Source: Actinoplanes sandaracinus
GTDB lineage: Bacteria; Actinomycetota; Actinomycetes; Mycobacteriales; Micromonosporaceae
DNA length: 64,000 nt
NCBI RefSeq assembly: GCF_030009775.1
Contig: NZ_JASCTH010000027.1
Span: forward strand, 62,001-126,000
Direction of reading: 5' to 3'
Below are positions 1 through 8,423 of the stretch, piece after piece (the stretch's first letter is position 1; every line of letters begins with the position of its first letter). Both the position numbers and the translations under genes were made by a program. Under the pieces are notes generated by a model. The model was not told the DNA's origin. It did no database searches and worked only from the letters and a program-made list of their open reading frames with translations.

Positions 1-248
1 CCGGAGTCACCGGCGCCGCCATCGCGATGGACACCAGCGAGAGCCCCGCCGAGGACCATCCCCGGATCCATCTGGACCTTCAGGCGGGTGAGCGTGGCCT
101 CGACGCGGAGGTGGAGCGGCTGCTCGCGCTCGGCGCCCAGCGGGTCGACTGGCCGCACTACCCGCAGCCGGGCGACCGGCATCCCGACGAGCCGCCGTTC
201 GTGGTGCTCGCCGATCCCGAGGGCAACCGATTCTGCGTCAGCGAATGA
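1..248 (+). CDS. VOC (glyoxalase-like) protein, 3' end only
   Basis: The frame is already open at the left edge and ends at TGA 246-248, so only about the last 81 residues are seen. The tail, with VVLADPEGNRFCVSE at the very end and the spacing HLDLQAG...VERLLALGAQRVDW before it, is the C-terminal half of a VOC-superfamily domain of the glyoxalase-like type. These are usually metal-dependent or small-molecule-binding cytosolic proteins. The same ending (VVLADPEGNEFCVIE) recurs inside the double VOC protein at 61342-62058, so the two are likely paralogues. The substrate cannot be told. The true start lies outside the window. Confidence 0.75.
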   Translation, partial: GVTGAAIAMDTSESPAEDHPRIHLDLQAGERGLDAEVERLLALGAQRVDWPHYPQPGDRHPDEPPFVVLADPEGNRFCVSE

Positions 249-1052
249 GGCCACGAGCGGCCCGGCCGGACGCGGCGCCGCGGACCACCGGGGACCGCGT
301 CGCTGATCGTCGTCGGGGTCCTCGGGAAGGCTGAGCCGGATCCGGGCCCGCAGCAGACGGGCGTAACCGCCGCGGTACGACGCCAGGGTGTCGGCGAGAA
401 CGTCGCGGACATCGGGATCCGGGTGCTCGGCCAGATAGGCGAGTTCCTCGGCGCCACCGCGGCGGCGCGACCCCAGTTCCCAGAGCTGCGCGATGATGTC
501 GTCGGAGGTCTCGGCCGCGCGAAGGGCCGCCATCACCTGCGGTTGGGGGATCGGCGGGGCGTCCGAGGAGAACCGGCGGCGCACGCGGGCCGACCCCGCG
601 ATGCCGGGCACCAGGCATCCGGGGCACCCGCAGGGTCGCCGGCCGTGCGCGCCCGGCCGGTACCGCCAGCCGATGCCCTGCGGGACCGCGCGAATCCGCC
701 GTACCTCGCCGGGGGTGATCGATCTTGGCACGAAGATCTGGAAGCCACGCGGATCGGCCGTCTCGCGGATGACGGCGGCGGCCCGGGCCGCCGTGACGCG
801 GGCCGGCTCGCGGCCGTAGTGGCCGACGGTGACCGGCTCGTCGTCGGGGATCCGCAGGTCGGCGGCGACGAGCACGCCCGGTTTCCAGAGCCGGATCTCC
901 CGCACCCACTGGTGGGTGAGCGTGAAGTCCGGGAGGACCGCCATCGCGTAGACGCCGCGTTCACCGCCCCAGCCATGACCGCGCGCGCCGATGCCGCCGC
1001 GTCGCAGCCGCGCGGCGTCGCGCTGCCGGGTGATGTGCACGAGGTTCGTCAT
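238..1052 (-). CDS. HEAT-repeat-like conserved protein, 3' end unresolved
   Basis: Starts at ATG 1050-1052 (MTNLVHITRQRDAARLRRGG). The protein carries a conserved stretch RGVYAMAVLPDFTLTHQW, then PRSITPGEVRRIRAVPQG, a CGCPGC cysteine cluster, and a C-terminal part with AYLAEHPDPDVRDVLADTLA. The last resembles one HEAT/armadillo helix pair. I recognise the overall pattern as an actinobacterial conserved family of unknown function. This frame contains no stop codon before the left edge. It runs fully antisense through the VOC gene, which is implausible for the protein. A stop exists in the neighbouring frame at 238-240, so a frameshift near 250-300 or a genuinely overlapping long tail are the options. 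The cysteine pair CGCPGC suggests metal binding, but this is inference. Confidence 0.6.
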
Positions 1053-1074
1053 CACCGGGCAGCGTAGAGGCCGA

Positions 1075-1425
1075 TCAGTAGTGGTACGACAGATTTACCG
1101 CCAGGGCGGCGACCACGGTCACGAAGAAGACGGCCCAGCCGACCAGGTTGCGGGAGCCGACCCGCAGGTGGGCGATGAGCGCGCCGGTGAAATAGAGGAC
1201 CAGGCCGGCGGCGGCCAGGGTGCCGATCAGCGGTACGGCGAAGCCGATCAGCAGCCCCGCCGAGCCGGCCGCCAGCAGCAGTCCCAGGACCGGCACCCAG
1301 GAGCGTGGGATCCGCTTCATGTCCGCCTGCGACTTGGGGTACTCGTGGCCGATCAGGTAGAAGACGGCCGCGCTGGCGGTGAAGAACGCGGCGACGATGG
1401 TGACGGTGACGTAGGCGGCGAACAT
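1075..1425 (-). CDS. DoxX-like small membrane protein
   Basis: 116 residues with four predicted hydrophobic helices (about 5-25, 44-62, 66-84, 92-110), the layout of DoxX-like proteins. ATG at 1423-1425 is preceded by a strong GAGGAGGG ribosome site, which fixes the start. It lies downstream of the ArsR / SRPBCC pair on the same strand, with a gap of about 107 nt to the SRPBCC gene. ArsR, SRPBCC and DoxX-like genes often travel together in actinobacteria. A role in membrane redox or thiosulfate chemistry is known only for some DoxX relatives and is not shown here. Confidence 0.8.
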   Translation of the reverse strand: MFAAYVTVTIVAAFFTASAAVFYLIGHEYPKSQADMKRIPRSWVPVLGLLLAAGSAGLLIGFAVPLIGTLAAAGLVLYFTGALIAHLRVGSRNLVGWAVFFVTVVAALAVNLSYHY

Positions 1426-1531
1426 GAACCCTCCTCAGTGGTTGATCACCACCATGGACGAAGTGACCCACCGGAACGTGACAGTGGTCCACCGCTCTGC
1501 TCGCCAGGGTCCGCCTGTGCTGGGGCGGGCT

Positions 1532-2014
1532 TCAGCCGTCCTGAGTGAACAGGGCCGCGTAGCGGGCGAGGTAGAGCGGCCATCCTTCGTCGTGGGCGAC
1601 GCCGTCGCGCACGGATTCCCAGCCGGGGCCGTGCCGGTCGAGGTTGCGGTGCTCGAGTTCGACGCGGGTGCGGTGCGGGGTTTCGGCGATGAACCGGACC
1701 TCGACCTCACTGGTGTTGCCAGGGTCGGTCTCGACCTGCCATTGCGGGCTGATGTCCCAGCTGAACACGACCCGGTCCGGGGGTTCGTAGGCGAGCACCC
1801 TGGCCCAGCGGCATTCGCTGCCGTCCGCGGCGCGGTCGTAGATGTGCCCACCGGCTCTCGGCTCGAACACGGTCTCGGTGATCGGCGCACCGAGCAGATT
1901 GTGTTCCGGCGGCTTGAAGGCGCCGAACCGTTCGGTGAACACGGTGAACGCGTGGGCGACCGGCGCCTCGATGACGATCTGCTGCCGGACCACGACGGCT
2001 GTTGCCTCTGTCAT
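1532..2014 (-). CDS. SRPBCC / AHSA1-family protein
   Basis: 160 residues with the SRPBCC helix-grip pattern of the AHSA1 branch: QQIVIEAPVAHAFTVFTERF at the N-terminus, GGHIYDRAADGSECRWARVLAYEPPDRVVFSWD in the middle (written here as pieces GGHIYD, ARVLAYEPPDRVVFSW), and a long C-terminal helix ending in ALFTQDG. The fold forms a hydrophobic pocket for a small ligand. Its ATG overlaps the stop of the ArsR gene upstream by ATGA (2011-2014), so the two are translationally coupled. ArsR plus AHSA1 pairs are common in actinobacteria, and the SRPBCC protein is thought to act on or sense the regulator's signal. The ligand is unknown. Confidence 0.85.
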   Translation of the reverse strand: MTEATAVVVRQQIVIEAPVAHAFTVFTERFGAFKPPEHNLLGAPITETVFEPRAGGHIYDRAADGSECRWARVLAYEPPDRVVFSWDISPQWQVETDPGNTSEVEVRFIAETPHRTRVELEHRNLDRHGPGWESVRDGVAHDEGWPLYLARYAALFTQDG

Positions 2015-2352
2015 GACTTCTCCTTGCTCGGGTTGCCGTCCTCCACGGGCTGTTCGGCGACGTCCTGGTATCCGCTGAGCGCGCGCTTCCAGAAGGTGTC
2101 GAGCTGGTCTCGCAACGCGGCGACGCCGGCCGGGTTGAGCCGGTAGACCCGACGCGTGCCGGCCGCTTCGTCGGTGACCAGGCCGGCGTCTTTGAGCACC
2201 TTCAGATGCTGCGACACCGCGGGCCGGCTGATCGGCAGTTCGCCGGCGAGCTCACCGACAGCTCGCGGCCCCTCAGCCAGGCGCGTGACGATGGAGCGCC
2301 GGGACGGGTCGGCGAGAACGTCCCAGCCGTCGCCTGATTGGTAAGTCGCCAC
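2011..2352 (-). CDS. ArsR/SmtB-family transcriptional regulator
   Basis: Winged-helix regulator of about 113 residues: WDVLADPSRRSIVTRLAEG, then the recognition region ISRPAVSQHLKVLKDAGLV and the wing GTRRVYRLNP. No metal-binding cysteine pair is visible, so this is the metal-independent ArsR type that accompanies AHSA1 proteins. The open frame extends up to an ATG at 2454, but I prefer GTG 2350-2352 (VATYQSGDGW). This is where the family normally begins, and the 18-bp inverted repeat at 2357-2374 would otherwise lie inside the gene. It overlaps the SRPBCC gene by 4 nt and probably represses both. Confidence 0.85.
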   Translation of the reverse strand: MATYQSGDGWDVLADPSRRSIVTRLAEGPRAVGELAGELPISRPAVSQHLKVLKDAGLVTDEAAGTRRVYRLNPAGVAALRDQLDTFWKRALSGYQDVAEQPVEDGNPSKEKS

Positions 2353-2356
2353 GAAC

Positions 2357-2374
2357 GGTAAGTTACCGCTTACC
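2357..2374. promoter_or_regulatory. Inverted-repeat operator of the ArsR/SRPBCC operon
   Basis: GGTAAG (2357-2362) and CTTACC (2369-2374) form a perfect 6-bp inverted repeat around TTACCG. It sits 5 nt upstream of the preferred GTG start of the ArsR gene, so a bound dimer would cover the transcription or translation start. Its position and size fit an autoregulatory ArsR operator. Binding itself is inference. Confidence 0.6.
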
Positions 2375-2460
2375 AAGGTTGGCATCAAGCGCGACGGAGC
2401 GGGACGGGCGGCGCGGCGACCGTCGGGCCGGCTACGGTCGCCGTCGAGGATCACCGGGGG

Positions 2461-3117
2461 TCAGGCGGCGATCGGCAGCTGGTCGCGGCGCCATTCGAGC
2501 ATGCCGTCGGCGAGCCGGACCGCAGGGCGGCCATGGCCGGTGAGGAGCCGGACCGCCTCGTGGGAGAGCACGCAGTAGGCGCCGCGGCAATAGGCGACGA
2601 CCTCGACGTCGGCGGGTAGTTCGGTGATCCGCTCGGCGAGCTGGTCCAGGGGGATGGAGATCGCGCCGGGGATGTGCCCGGCGGCGTACTCCTCGGCCGG
2701 GCGTACGTCCACGGCGATCACGTCTCCGGCGGTGAGGCGGCGGCGTAGTTCGTCGCGGTCGACGGCCTCGGTGTCGGCCGGGCCGAGGTAGGTGTCGCGG
2801 GCGGCGGCGGCCTCGGCGTTGCGGGCGCCGGCAACATCGCGGAGCAGTGCGTAGAGGGCGGCGACGTCGGGTCCGGCCAGCCGGTAGTGGATCTTTGTGC
2901 CGTCGCGGCGGGTGGCGACGAGACCGGCTTGGCGCAGCGTCTGCAGGTGCGCCGAGCAGGTGGTCAGGCCGAGGCCGGCGGCAGTGGCGAGATGCTCGAC
3001 GCTGCGTTCGCCCTGTGCCAGCAGGTCCAGCAGTTCCAGACGCTTGCCGCTGCCGAGGGCCTTGCCGACGCGGGCCAGAGCGTCGAACAGTGCCGCCTTG
3101 TTGGTGGGGTCACCCAT
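2461..3117 (-). CDS. ArsR-family regulator fused to a rhodanese domain
   Basis: 218 residues. An ArsR winged helix (about 8-85) holds Cys54 in its recognition helix region (LTTCSAHLQTLRQAG). A rhodanese domain follows (about 115-215): VIAVDVRPAEEYAAGHIPGA and the active loop CRGAYC, with Cys177 in the persulfide-forming position and a second Cys182. A DNA-binding domain joined to an intact rhodanese suggests a sensor of sulfane sulfur or persulfide, as known for the ArsR proteins BigR/SqrR, though those lack the rhodanese. The gene is divergent from the MBL-rhodanese / MFS operon starting at 3194 and very likely controls it across the 76-nt gap. Confidence 0.85.
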   Translation of the reverse strand: MGDPTNKAALFDALARVGKALGSGKRLELLDLLAQGERSVEHLATAAGLGLTTCSAHLQTLRQAGLVATRRDGTKIHYRLAGPDVAALYALLRDVAGARNAEAAAARDTYLGPADTEAVDRDELRRRLTAGDVIAVDVRPAEEYAAGHIPGAISIPLDQLAERITELPADVEVVAYCRGAYCVLSHEAVRLLTGHGRPAVRLADGMLEWRRDQLPIAA

Positions 3118-3193
3118 CTAGCGCATCCTCCAATGTTTCATGGAATAGTGTAGGAGATCGCGAGGGCGGTCGCCACACACGAGGGAGGGTGTC

Positions 3194-4531
3194 ATGCACC
3201 TGGTGCCACTGATCGACGAAGGCTTGGGCAACAGCGCCTACCTGCTCGACGTCGGCGACGGCCGCGCCCTGGCCGTGGATGCCCCCCGGGACCTGCGCGC
3301 GCTGCGCGCCGCGGCCGACCGGCGTGGGCTGACGATCGCGTGGGCGGCCGACACCCATCTGCACGCCGACTTCCTGTCCGGCGCGGTGCAGCTGGCCGCC
3401 ACCGACGGCGCGCAGGTCCTCGCCTCGGCAGCCGGGATGCGCGCCTTCGACCACCGCGGGCTGGCCGACGGTGACGACGTCGACCTCGGCGGCCTCACGC
3501 TCCGCGCGCTCAGCACTCCCGGGCACACTGACGAACACCTATCGTTCCTGCTCCTGGACGGGGAAGCGCCGGTGGGGGTGTTCACCGGTGGCTCGCTGAT
3601 CGTCGGGTCAGCCGCGCGTACCGACCTGCTCGGTGACGACCGTGCCGTGGAACTCGCCCACGCCCAGTACGCCTCCCTGCGCCGGCTCACCGAGTTGCCC
3701 GACCGCACCCAGGTGTGGCCCACGCACGGTGCCGGGTCGTTCTGTTCGGCACCGCCCGGCGCGGCGCGGACCTCCACCATCGGCGTCGAGAAGGCCGGCA
3801 ACCCGCTGCTGAGCGCACCCGACGCCGGCACTTTCGCCAAGCTGCTGCTCGCCTCGCTGGGCTCCTACCCGGCCTACTTCCGGTGGCTGGCCGAGACCAA
3901 CCGGCAAGGTCCCGCCGTGCTCGGCACCCCGCCGAGCCTGCCCGCGCTGACCGCCGACCAGGTGACACGGATGTTGGCCGACGGTGCGACCGTCGTCGAC
4001 GTCCGCCCTGTCACCGATGTCGCTGCCGGCCACATCACCGGTGCGATCGCGATCCCGCTGCGCGCCCAGTTCGCGACGTGGCTCGGCTGGCTCGTCGACC
4101 GTGACACCCCGATCGTCATCGTCCGCAACACCGACCAGGACCCCGCCGACATCCTGTGGCCGGCCCTGAACATCGGCGTCGAGCACATCGCCGGGGAACT
4201 CACCGGCGGCATGGCCGCCTGGACCGGCACGGTCACCACCACCCGCCTCGTCAGCCCCGACCGCGTTGACGGCCCGGTCCTCGACATCCGCCAGGAAACC
4301 GAGTACACGGCCGGGCACCTGCCCGCCGCGACCCACATCGAGCTCGGTGAGCTGCCCGCCGACCCCACCGTCGCGGCCGGGACGTCGATCGTGATGTGCG
4401 GGCACGGCGAACGCGCCATGACCGCCGCCACCCTGCTCGAACGCGCCGGCCACCACGACCTCGGCGTGCTCGTCGGCGGCCCCGCCGACTGGGCCGCCGC
4501 CACCGGCGACACCCTGCGGGAGGGCCGGTGA
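3194..4531 (+). CDS. MBL-fold hydrolase with two rhodanese domains (persulfide dioxygenase-like)
   Basis: 445 residues, start ATG 3194 after GAGGGAGGG. The metallo-beta-lactamase domain (1-235) has the metal motif THLHADFLSG (H55, H57, D59), STPGHTDEHLSF and WPTHGAGSFCS. Usual persulfide dioxygenases have HxHxDH, but here Phe60 replaces the third residue. Rhodanese 1 (about 250-345) has no active-site cysteine (IVRNTDQD). Rhodanese 2 (about 350-440) keeps it (IVMCGHGERAM). This is the layout of proteins that detoxify or shuttle sulfane sulfur. It heads an operon with two MFS genes, with GTGA overlap to the first, opposite the ArsR-rhodanese regulator. Oxidation of a low-molecular-weight thiol persulfide is inferred, not shown. 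Confidence 0.85.
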   Translation: MHLVPLIDEGLGNSAYLLDVGDGRALAVDAPRDLRALRAAADRRGLTIAWAADTHLHADFLSGAVQLAATDGAQVLASAAGMRAFDHRGLADGDDVDLGGLTLRALSTPGHTDEHLSFLLLDGEAPVGVFTGGSLIVGSAARTDLLGDDRAVELAHAQYASLRRLTELPDRTQVWPTHGAGSFCSAPPGAARTSTIGVEKAGNPLLSAPDAGTFAKLLLASLGSYPAYFRWLAETNRQGPAVLGTPPSLPALTADQVTRMLADGATVVDVRPVTDVAAGHITGAIAIPLRAQFATWLGWLVDRDTPIVIVRNTDQDPADILWPALNIGVEHIAGELTGGMAAWTGTVTTTRLVSPDRVDGPVLDIRQETEYTAGHLPAATHIELGELPADPTVAAGTSIVMCGHGERAMTAATLLERAGHHDLGVLVGGPADWAAATGDTLREGR

Positions 4532-5787
4532 CCGCCCCGGCCGCGAGCGGCCCCCGGCTCGGCCTGGCCGTCAACGCCGCCCAGTTCACCCTGCTGGTCG
4601 TGGTCAACGCCCTGGTCGGTGGCGTCCTCGGTTCCGAACGCACGGTGCTCACCCCCCTCGCCGAACACGAGTTCCACCTCGACGGCTACACCGCGGCACT
4701 CACCTACATCCTGGCGTTCGGCATCACCAAGGCCGCCACCAACTTCTTCGCCGGCACCCTGTCGGACCGGTACGGCCGCAAACCCGTGCTGCTCGCCGGC
4801 TGGCTGGTCGCCATCCCGATCCCCGCCATGCTGATCTGGGCGCCGAACTGGGGATGGATCGTCGCCGCGAACGTGCTACTCGGCATCAACCAGGGCCTGG
4901 CCTGGTCCACCACCGTCATCATGAAGATCGACCTCGCAGGCCCGGACCGCCGCGGCCTCGCCATGGGCTTCAACGAAGCCGCCGGCTACCTCGCCGTCGC
5001 CGCCACCGCGATGGCCACCGGCGCCCTCGCCGCGCAGCACGGACTGCGGCCGGCGCCGTTCCTGCTCACCGCCGCCTACGTCACCCTCGGTCTCGGCCTG
5101 TCGCTGTTCTTCGTCGGCGAGACCCGCGGCCACGCCCGCCATGAGGCCGCCACCCACGCCACCGGCGGCGGCGACCTGGCCACGGGAAAGGTGTTCGCGC
5201 TGACCAGCTGGCGCGAACCGGCGCTGTCCTCGGCCAGCCAGGCCGGCATGGTCAACAACCTCAACGACGGCCTGGCCTGGGGACTGTTTCCCCTGCTGTT
5301 CGCCGCCTCCGGACTGTCCCTGACCCAGATCGGCGGGCTGGCCGCCCTCTACCCCGCCGTGTGGGGCCTCGGCCAACTCGTCACCGGCCCCGCCTCCGAC
5401 CGGTACGGCCGCAAACCGTTCATTGTCACCGGCATGCTCGCCCAAGCCGCCGCCCTGGCCCTGTTCGCGATCGCCGACACGTTCGCGGTGTGGGCGCTGG
5501 CCGCGGTACTGCTCGGTGCCGGCACGGCCGCGGTCTACCCCACCCTGCTCGCGTCGATCTCCGACGTCGCCCACCCCGGCTGGCGGGCCCGCGCCGTGGG
5601 CGTCTACCGGCTCTGGCGCGACGGCGGCTTCGCCGTAGGCGCCCTGCTCGCCGGAATCGTCGCCGACCTCGCCGGCATCCGCGCCGCCGTGTGGACCGTC
5701 GCCGCCCTCACCGCCGCATCGGGGCTGCTCGTCGCAGCCCGCATGTACGAGACCCACCCCCATAGCAAGGAAGCCATCCCCACATGA
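4528..5787 (+). CDS. MFS transporter (first of a coupled pair)
   Basis: About 419 residues with twelve hydrophobic segments. The MFS loop motif appears twice in near-identical form: LSDRYGRKPVLL between helices 2 and 3 and SDRYGRKPFIVTG between helices 8 and 9. The frame is open much further upstream, but GTG 4528 (GTGACCGCC) overlaps the stop of the MBL gene as GTGA and begins just before the first helix. Its own stop overlaps the next gene by ATGA, so three genes are coupled. With a rhodanese-type regulator and enzyme next door, export of a sulfur species such as sulfite or a thiol conjugate is possible. That substrate is inference. Confidence 0.85.
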   Translation: MTAPAASGPRLGLAVNAAQFTLLVVVNALVGGVLGSERTVLTPLAEHEFHLDGYTAALTYILAFGITKAATNFFAGTLSDRYGRKPVLLAGWLVAIPIPAMLIWAPNWGWIVAANVLLGINQGLAWSTTVIMKIDLAGPDRRGLAMGFNEAAGYLAVAATAMATGALAAQHGLRPAPFLLTAAYVTLGLGLSLFFVGETRGHARHEAATHATGGGDLATGKVFALTSWREPALSSASQAGMVNNLNDGLAWGLFPLLFAASGLSLTQIGGLAALYPAVWGLGQLVTGPASDRYGRKPFIVTGMLAQAAALALFAIADTFAVWALAAVLLGAGTAAVYPTLLASISDVAHPGWRARAVGVYRLWRDGGFAVGALLAGIVADLAGIRAAVWTVAALTAASGLLVAARMYETHPHSKEAIPT

Positions 5788-7037
5788 CATCCAGCACCAT
5801 CTCCACCCTCGAAGCCCGACAGGCTCTCCAGCGGCGCACCTTGGCCGTCGTGATGGCGTCTCAGCTGTTCAGCGGCGCGGGCCTGGCCGCCGGCATCACC
5901 GTCGGCGCGCTGCTGGCCCAGGACATGCTCGACGCCACCAGTCTGGCCGGACTGCCGTCCGCGCTGTTCACCGCCGGGTCCGCCGCCACGGCGCTGCTCG
6001 TCGGGCGCCTGTCCCAGCGGCTCGGCCGCCGGGTCGGCCTAGCGGCCGGATACGCCGCCGGGGCGCTGGGCGGCGCGGGAGTAGTCTTCGCCGCCACCCT
6101 GGACAACGTCCTGCTGCTGCTCGCCTCACTGCTCGTCTACGGCGCCGGCACCGCCACCAACCTGCAGGCCCGCTACGCCGGCACCGACCTCGCCAGCCCG
6201 GATCGGCGCGGCCGCGCCGTCAGCACCGTCCTGGTCGCCACCACCGTCGGCGCGGTCGCCGGTCCCAACCTCGTCGCCACCACCGGCACCCTCGCCGAAC
6301 ACTGGGGCATCCCCGCCCTCGCCGGACCCTTCGCCCTCGCCACCGTCGCCTACAGCATCGCCGGCGTCATCCTGTTCCTGCTGCTGCGGCCCGACCCTCT
6401 CCTGGCTTCCCGCACGGCACCCACGCCGTCCCCCGCAGCCACCAGCACGGGCCGGCAGCCAGACCGGCGGTTCCCCGGCACCGTCACCGCCGGCGCGGTC
6501 ACCATGGTCCTCACCCAGCTCGTCATGGTCGCCGTCATGACCATGACCCCGGTCCACATGCACGCCCACGGCCACGACCTGCACGCCACCGGCCTGGTCA
6601 TCGCCGTGCACATCGGCGCCATGTACCTGCCCTCACCGATCACCGGCATCCTCGTCGACCACATCGGCCGCATCCCCGTCGCCGTCGCCGCCGGGGTCAC
6701 CCTGCTCGCCGCGGGCGTCGTCTCCGCGGCCGCGCCCGTCGACTCGGTCGCATGGCTCACCGTCGCCCTCGCCCTGCTCGGCCTCGGCTGGAACCTCGGC
6801 CTCGTCGCCGGCACCGCCATGATCACCGATGCCGCACCCGCCCACACCCGCGCCAAGACCCAAGGAACCGTCGACGTGTGCGTCGCCCTCGCCGGCGCCG
6901 GCGGCGGCATCACCAGCGGCATGGTCATGGCCGCCACCAGCTACGCCACCCTGTCCATGATCGGCGGTCTGCTGGCTCTCGCAGTAGTCCCCTTCGTGGC
7001 ATTCGGCGCACGGCGAAACGCCGGAACGCCCGCCTGA
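5784..7037 (+). CDS. MFS transporter (second of a coupled pair)
   Basis: 417 residues, ATG 5784 inside the ATGA overlap with the first MFS gene. About twelve hydrophobic segments, with GRLSQRLGRRVGLAAGYAAG after helix 2 and a second-half loop GILVDHIGRIPVAVAAG. A histidine-rich loop follows the first half (MHAHGHDLHATG, about residues 252-263). Such loops are often metal-related in transporters, but here it could equally be structural. Two different MFS proteins in one operon could form separate transporters or act as a pair. The gene ends convergently with a methyltransferase at 7141. Confidence 0.85.
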   Translation: MTSSTISTLEARQALQRRTLAVVMASQLFSGAGLAAGITVGALLAQDMLDATSLAGLPSALFTAGSAATALLVGRLSQRLGRRVGLAAGYAAGALGGAGVVFAATLDNVLLLLASLLVYGAGTATNLQARYAGTDLASPDRRGRAVSTVLVATTVGAVAGPNLVATTGTLAEHWGIPALAGPFALATVAYSIAGVILFLLLRPDPLLASRTAPTPSPAATSTGRQPDRRFPGTVTAGAVTMVLTQLVMVAVMTMTPVHMHAHGHDLHATGLVIAVHIGAMYLPSPITGILVDHIGRIPVAVAAGVTLLAAGVVSAAAPVDSVAWLTVALALLGLGWNLGLVAGTAMITDAAPAHTRAKTQGTVDVCVALAGAGGGITSGMVMAATSYATLSMIGGLLALAVVPFVAFGARRNAGTPA

Positions 7038-7140
7038 CGAACCCTCCCGGTAGGACGCCGCGCTTGCCCGCCGAGGGTTGCGCCGGCGTCGTGAGGCTCC
7101 CGGCTCGCGACGTCGAGACCCTGCTCCGGAGAGGATGACC

Positions 7141-7854
7141 TCACCCCGGCGCGGCGTCGAGGGCCCGTGCCAGCAGGGAGGCCTGGCCGTCACGCTCGCC
7201 GGCGCGTTTCTGCCGGACCATCCGGCAGACCTCGTGCAGACCCACCGCCCCGGCCCGGGCCGCGACCTCGTCCGCGGTGTAGTTGTGGCGCTCGAGTTCG
7301 ACGTCGAAGCCGAGGGCCTTGTACAGCTCGCCGACGTCGCGGGGGCCATGGCCGGACTGGAAACCGACGAGCAGGTGACCGCCCGGCTGGAGGACGCGCG
7401 CGGCCTCGGCGAAGATCCGGGCCTGCCCGGCCGGTGGGGTGTGGATGATCGAGTACCACAGCATCACGCCGGCGAACGTGTCGTCGGGGAACGGCAGGTC
7501 GGTCAGCGAGGCCACCGCGAACGGCAGATCGGGGTGGTCGCGGCGAGCCATGGCGATCATGCCGGGGGAGAGGTCGACGCCGTCGACCCGGCAGCCCCGC
7601 TCGGTCAGGTACCGGCTCATGCGGCCCGCGCCGCATCCGGCGTCGAGGACCCGGGGGTGGCCGCCGCCGTCGACGACCGCGGCCGCGAAGGCGTCGACCA
7701 TCGCGCGATCGAGTGGGGCCTCGGCGCGGGCGTCGGGGAACCGGGAGGCGTATTCCTCCGCCACCGTGTCGTAGGCGAGCCGCACGCCGCTGAAGTCCGG
7801 GGAATCCATCACGAGCCGCATCATCGCATCAACCATCGCCACGGTCCGCGCCAC
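7141..7854 (-). CDS. Class I SAM-dependent methyltransferase
   Basis: 237 residues if begun at ATG 7852-7854. Inner ATGs (MRLVMDSPDF, about 11-16 residues in) are equally possible starts. Motif I is VLDAGCGAGRMSRYL, motif II has VDGVDLSPGMIAMAR, and the post-motif region LPFPDDTFAGVMLWYSIIHTPP is that of small-molecule methyltransferases (Methyltransf_11/25 type). The C-terminal section with FDVELERHNYTADEV is typical of the family. The acceptor is unknown. It converges on the MFS operon and has no clear partner. Confidence 0.85.
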   Translation of the reverse strand: MARTVAMVDAMMRLVMDSPDFSGVRLAYDTVAEEYASRFPDARAEAPLDRAMVDAFAAAVVDGGGHPRVLDAGCGAGRMSRYLTERGCRVDGVDLSPGMIAMARRDHPDLPFAVASLTDLPFPDDTFAGVMLWYSIIHTPPAGQARIFAEAARVLQPGGHLLVGFQSGHGPRDVGELYKALGFDVELERHNYTADEVAARAGAVGLHEVCRMVRQKRAGERDGQASLLARALDAAPG

Positions 7855-7925
7855 GGCGTGCCGGCCGGTGAACCGGCGCGCGACGGCCGCCGGATGCCGC
7901 CTCCGGCCGCTGTTAGGGTTTCGCC

Positions 7926-8393
7926 GTGAGTGTCGACGTCGAGGTCGTGAGATCAGTCAGCGACGAGCTGGTGGAGGCGTTCGGGCGGTTGCTGCCCCAG
8001 CTTTCGGGATCGGCCGAGGCCCCCGACGCCGGGACACTGCGGGCCCTGGTGAACTGGCCGGGCAACCACCTGCTGATCGCATGGGTGGACGGCGAGATCC
8101 TGGGGACGCTGACACTGGTCACCTTTCCCATCCCCACCGGCTTGCGCGCATGGATCGAAGACGTCGTGGTGGACGAGGCCGCCCGGGGCCGTGGCGTCGG
8201 GGCGGCACTGACACACGAAGCGGTGCGGCTCGCGCGCGAGGCCGGAGCGCGGACGGTGGATCTGACGTCGCGCCCGTCCCGTGCGGCGGCGAACCGGCTC
8301 TACGAGCGGCTGGGATTTCAGGTCCGCGACTCGAAGGTCTACCGGTTGGCCGAGCTGCCCGAACCGGCCCCGAGAACCCCGGCGGGCTCCTGA
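7926..8393 (+). CDS. GNAT-family N-acetyltransferase
   Basis: 155 residues from GTG 7926. The acetyl-CoA motif A is AWIEDVVVDEAARGRGVGAA, followed by LTHEAVRLAREAGARTVDL and motif B with AANRLYERLGFQVRDSKVYRL. This is a single-domain GNAT of usual length. The acceptor is not known. It sits alone, 30 nt ahead of the PP2C-like gene on the same strand, and may be cotranscribed with it. Confidence 0.85.
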   Translation: MSVDVEVVRSVSDELVEAFGRLLPQLSGSAEAPDAGTLRALVNWPGNHLLIAWVDGEILGTLTLVTFPIPTGLRAWIEDVVVDEAARGRGVGAALTHEAVRLAREAGARTVDLTSRPSRAAANRLYERLGFQVRDSKVYRLAELPEPAPRTPAGS

Positions 8394-8423
8394 AGGTCCC
8401 CCGGCGGAGAGCCTCGGTACGTT

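Noticed and set aside
4396..4527. Upstream extension of the first MFS gene
   Set aside because: It overlaps the MBL-rhodanese gene in another frame and is Arg-rich; GTG 4528 with GTGA overlap is the better start.
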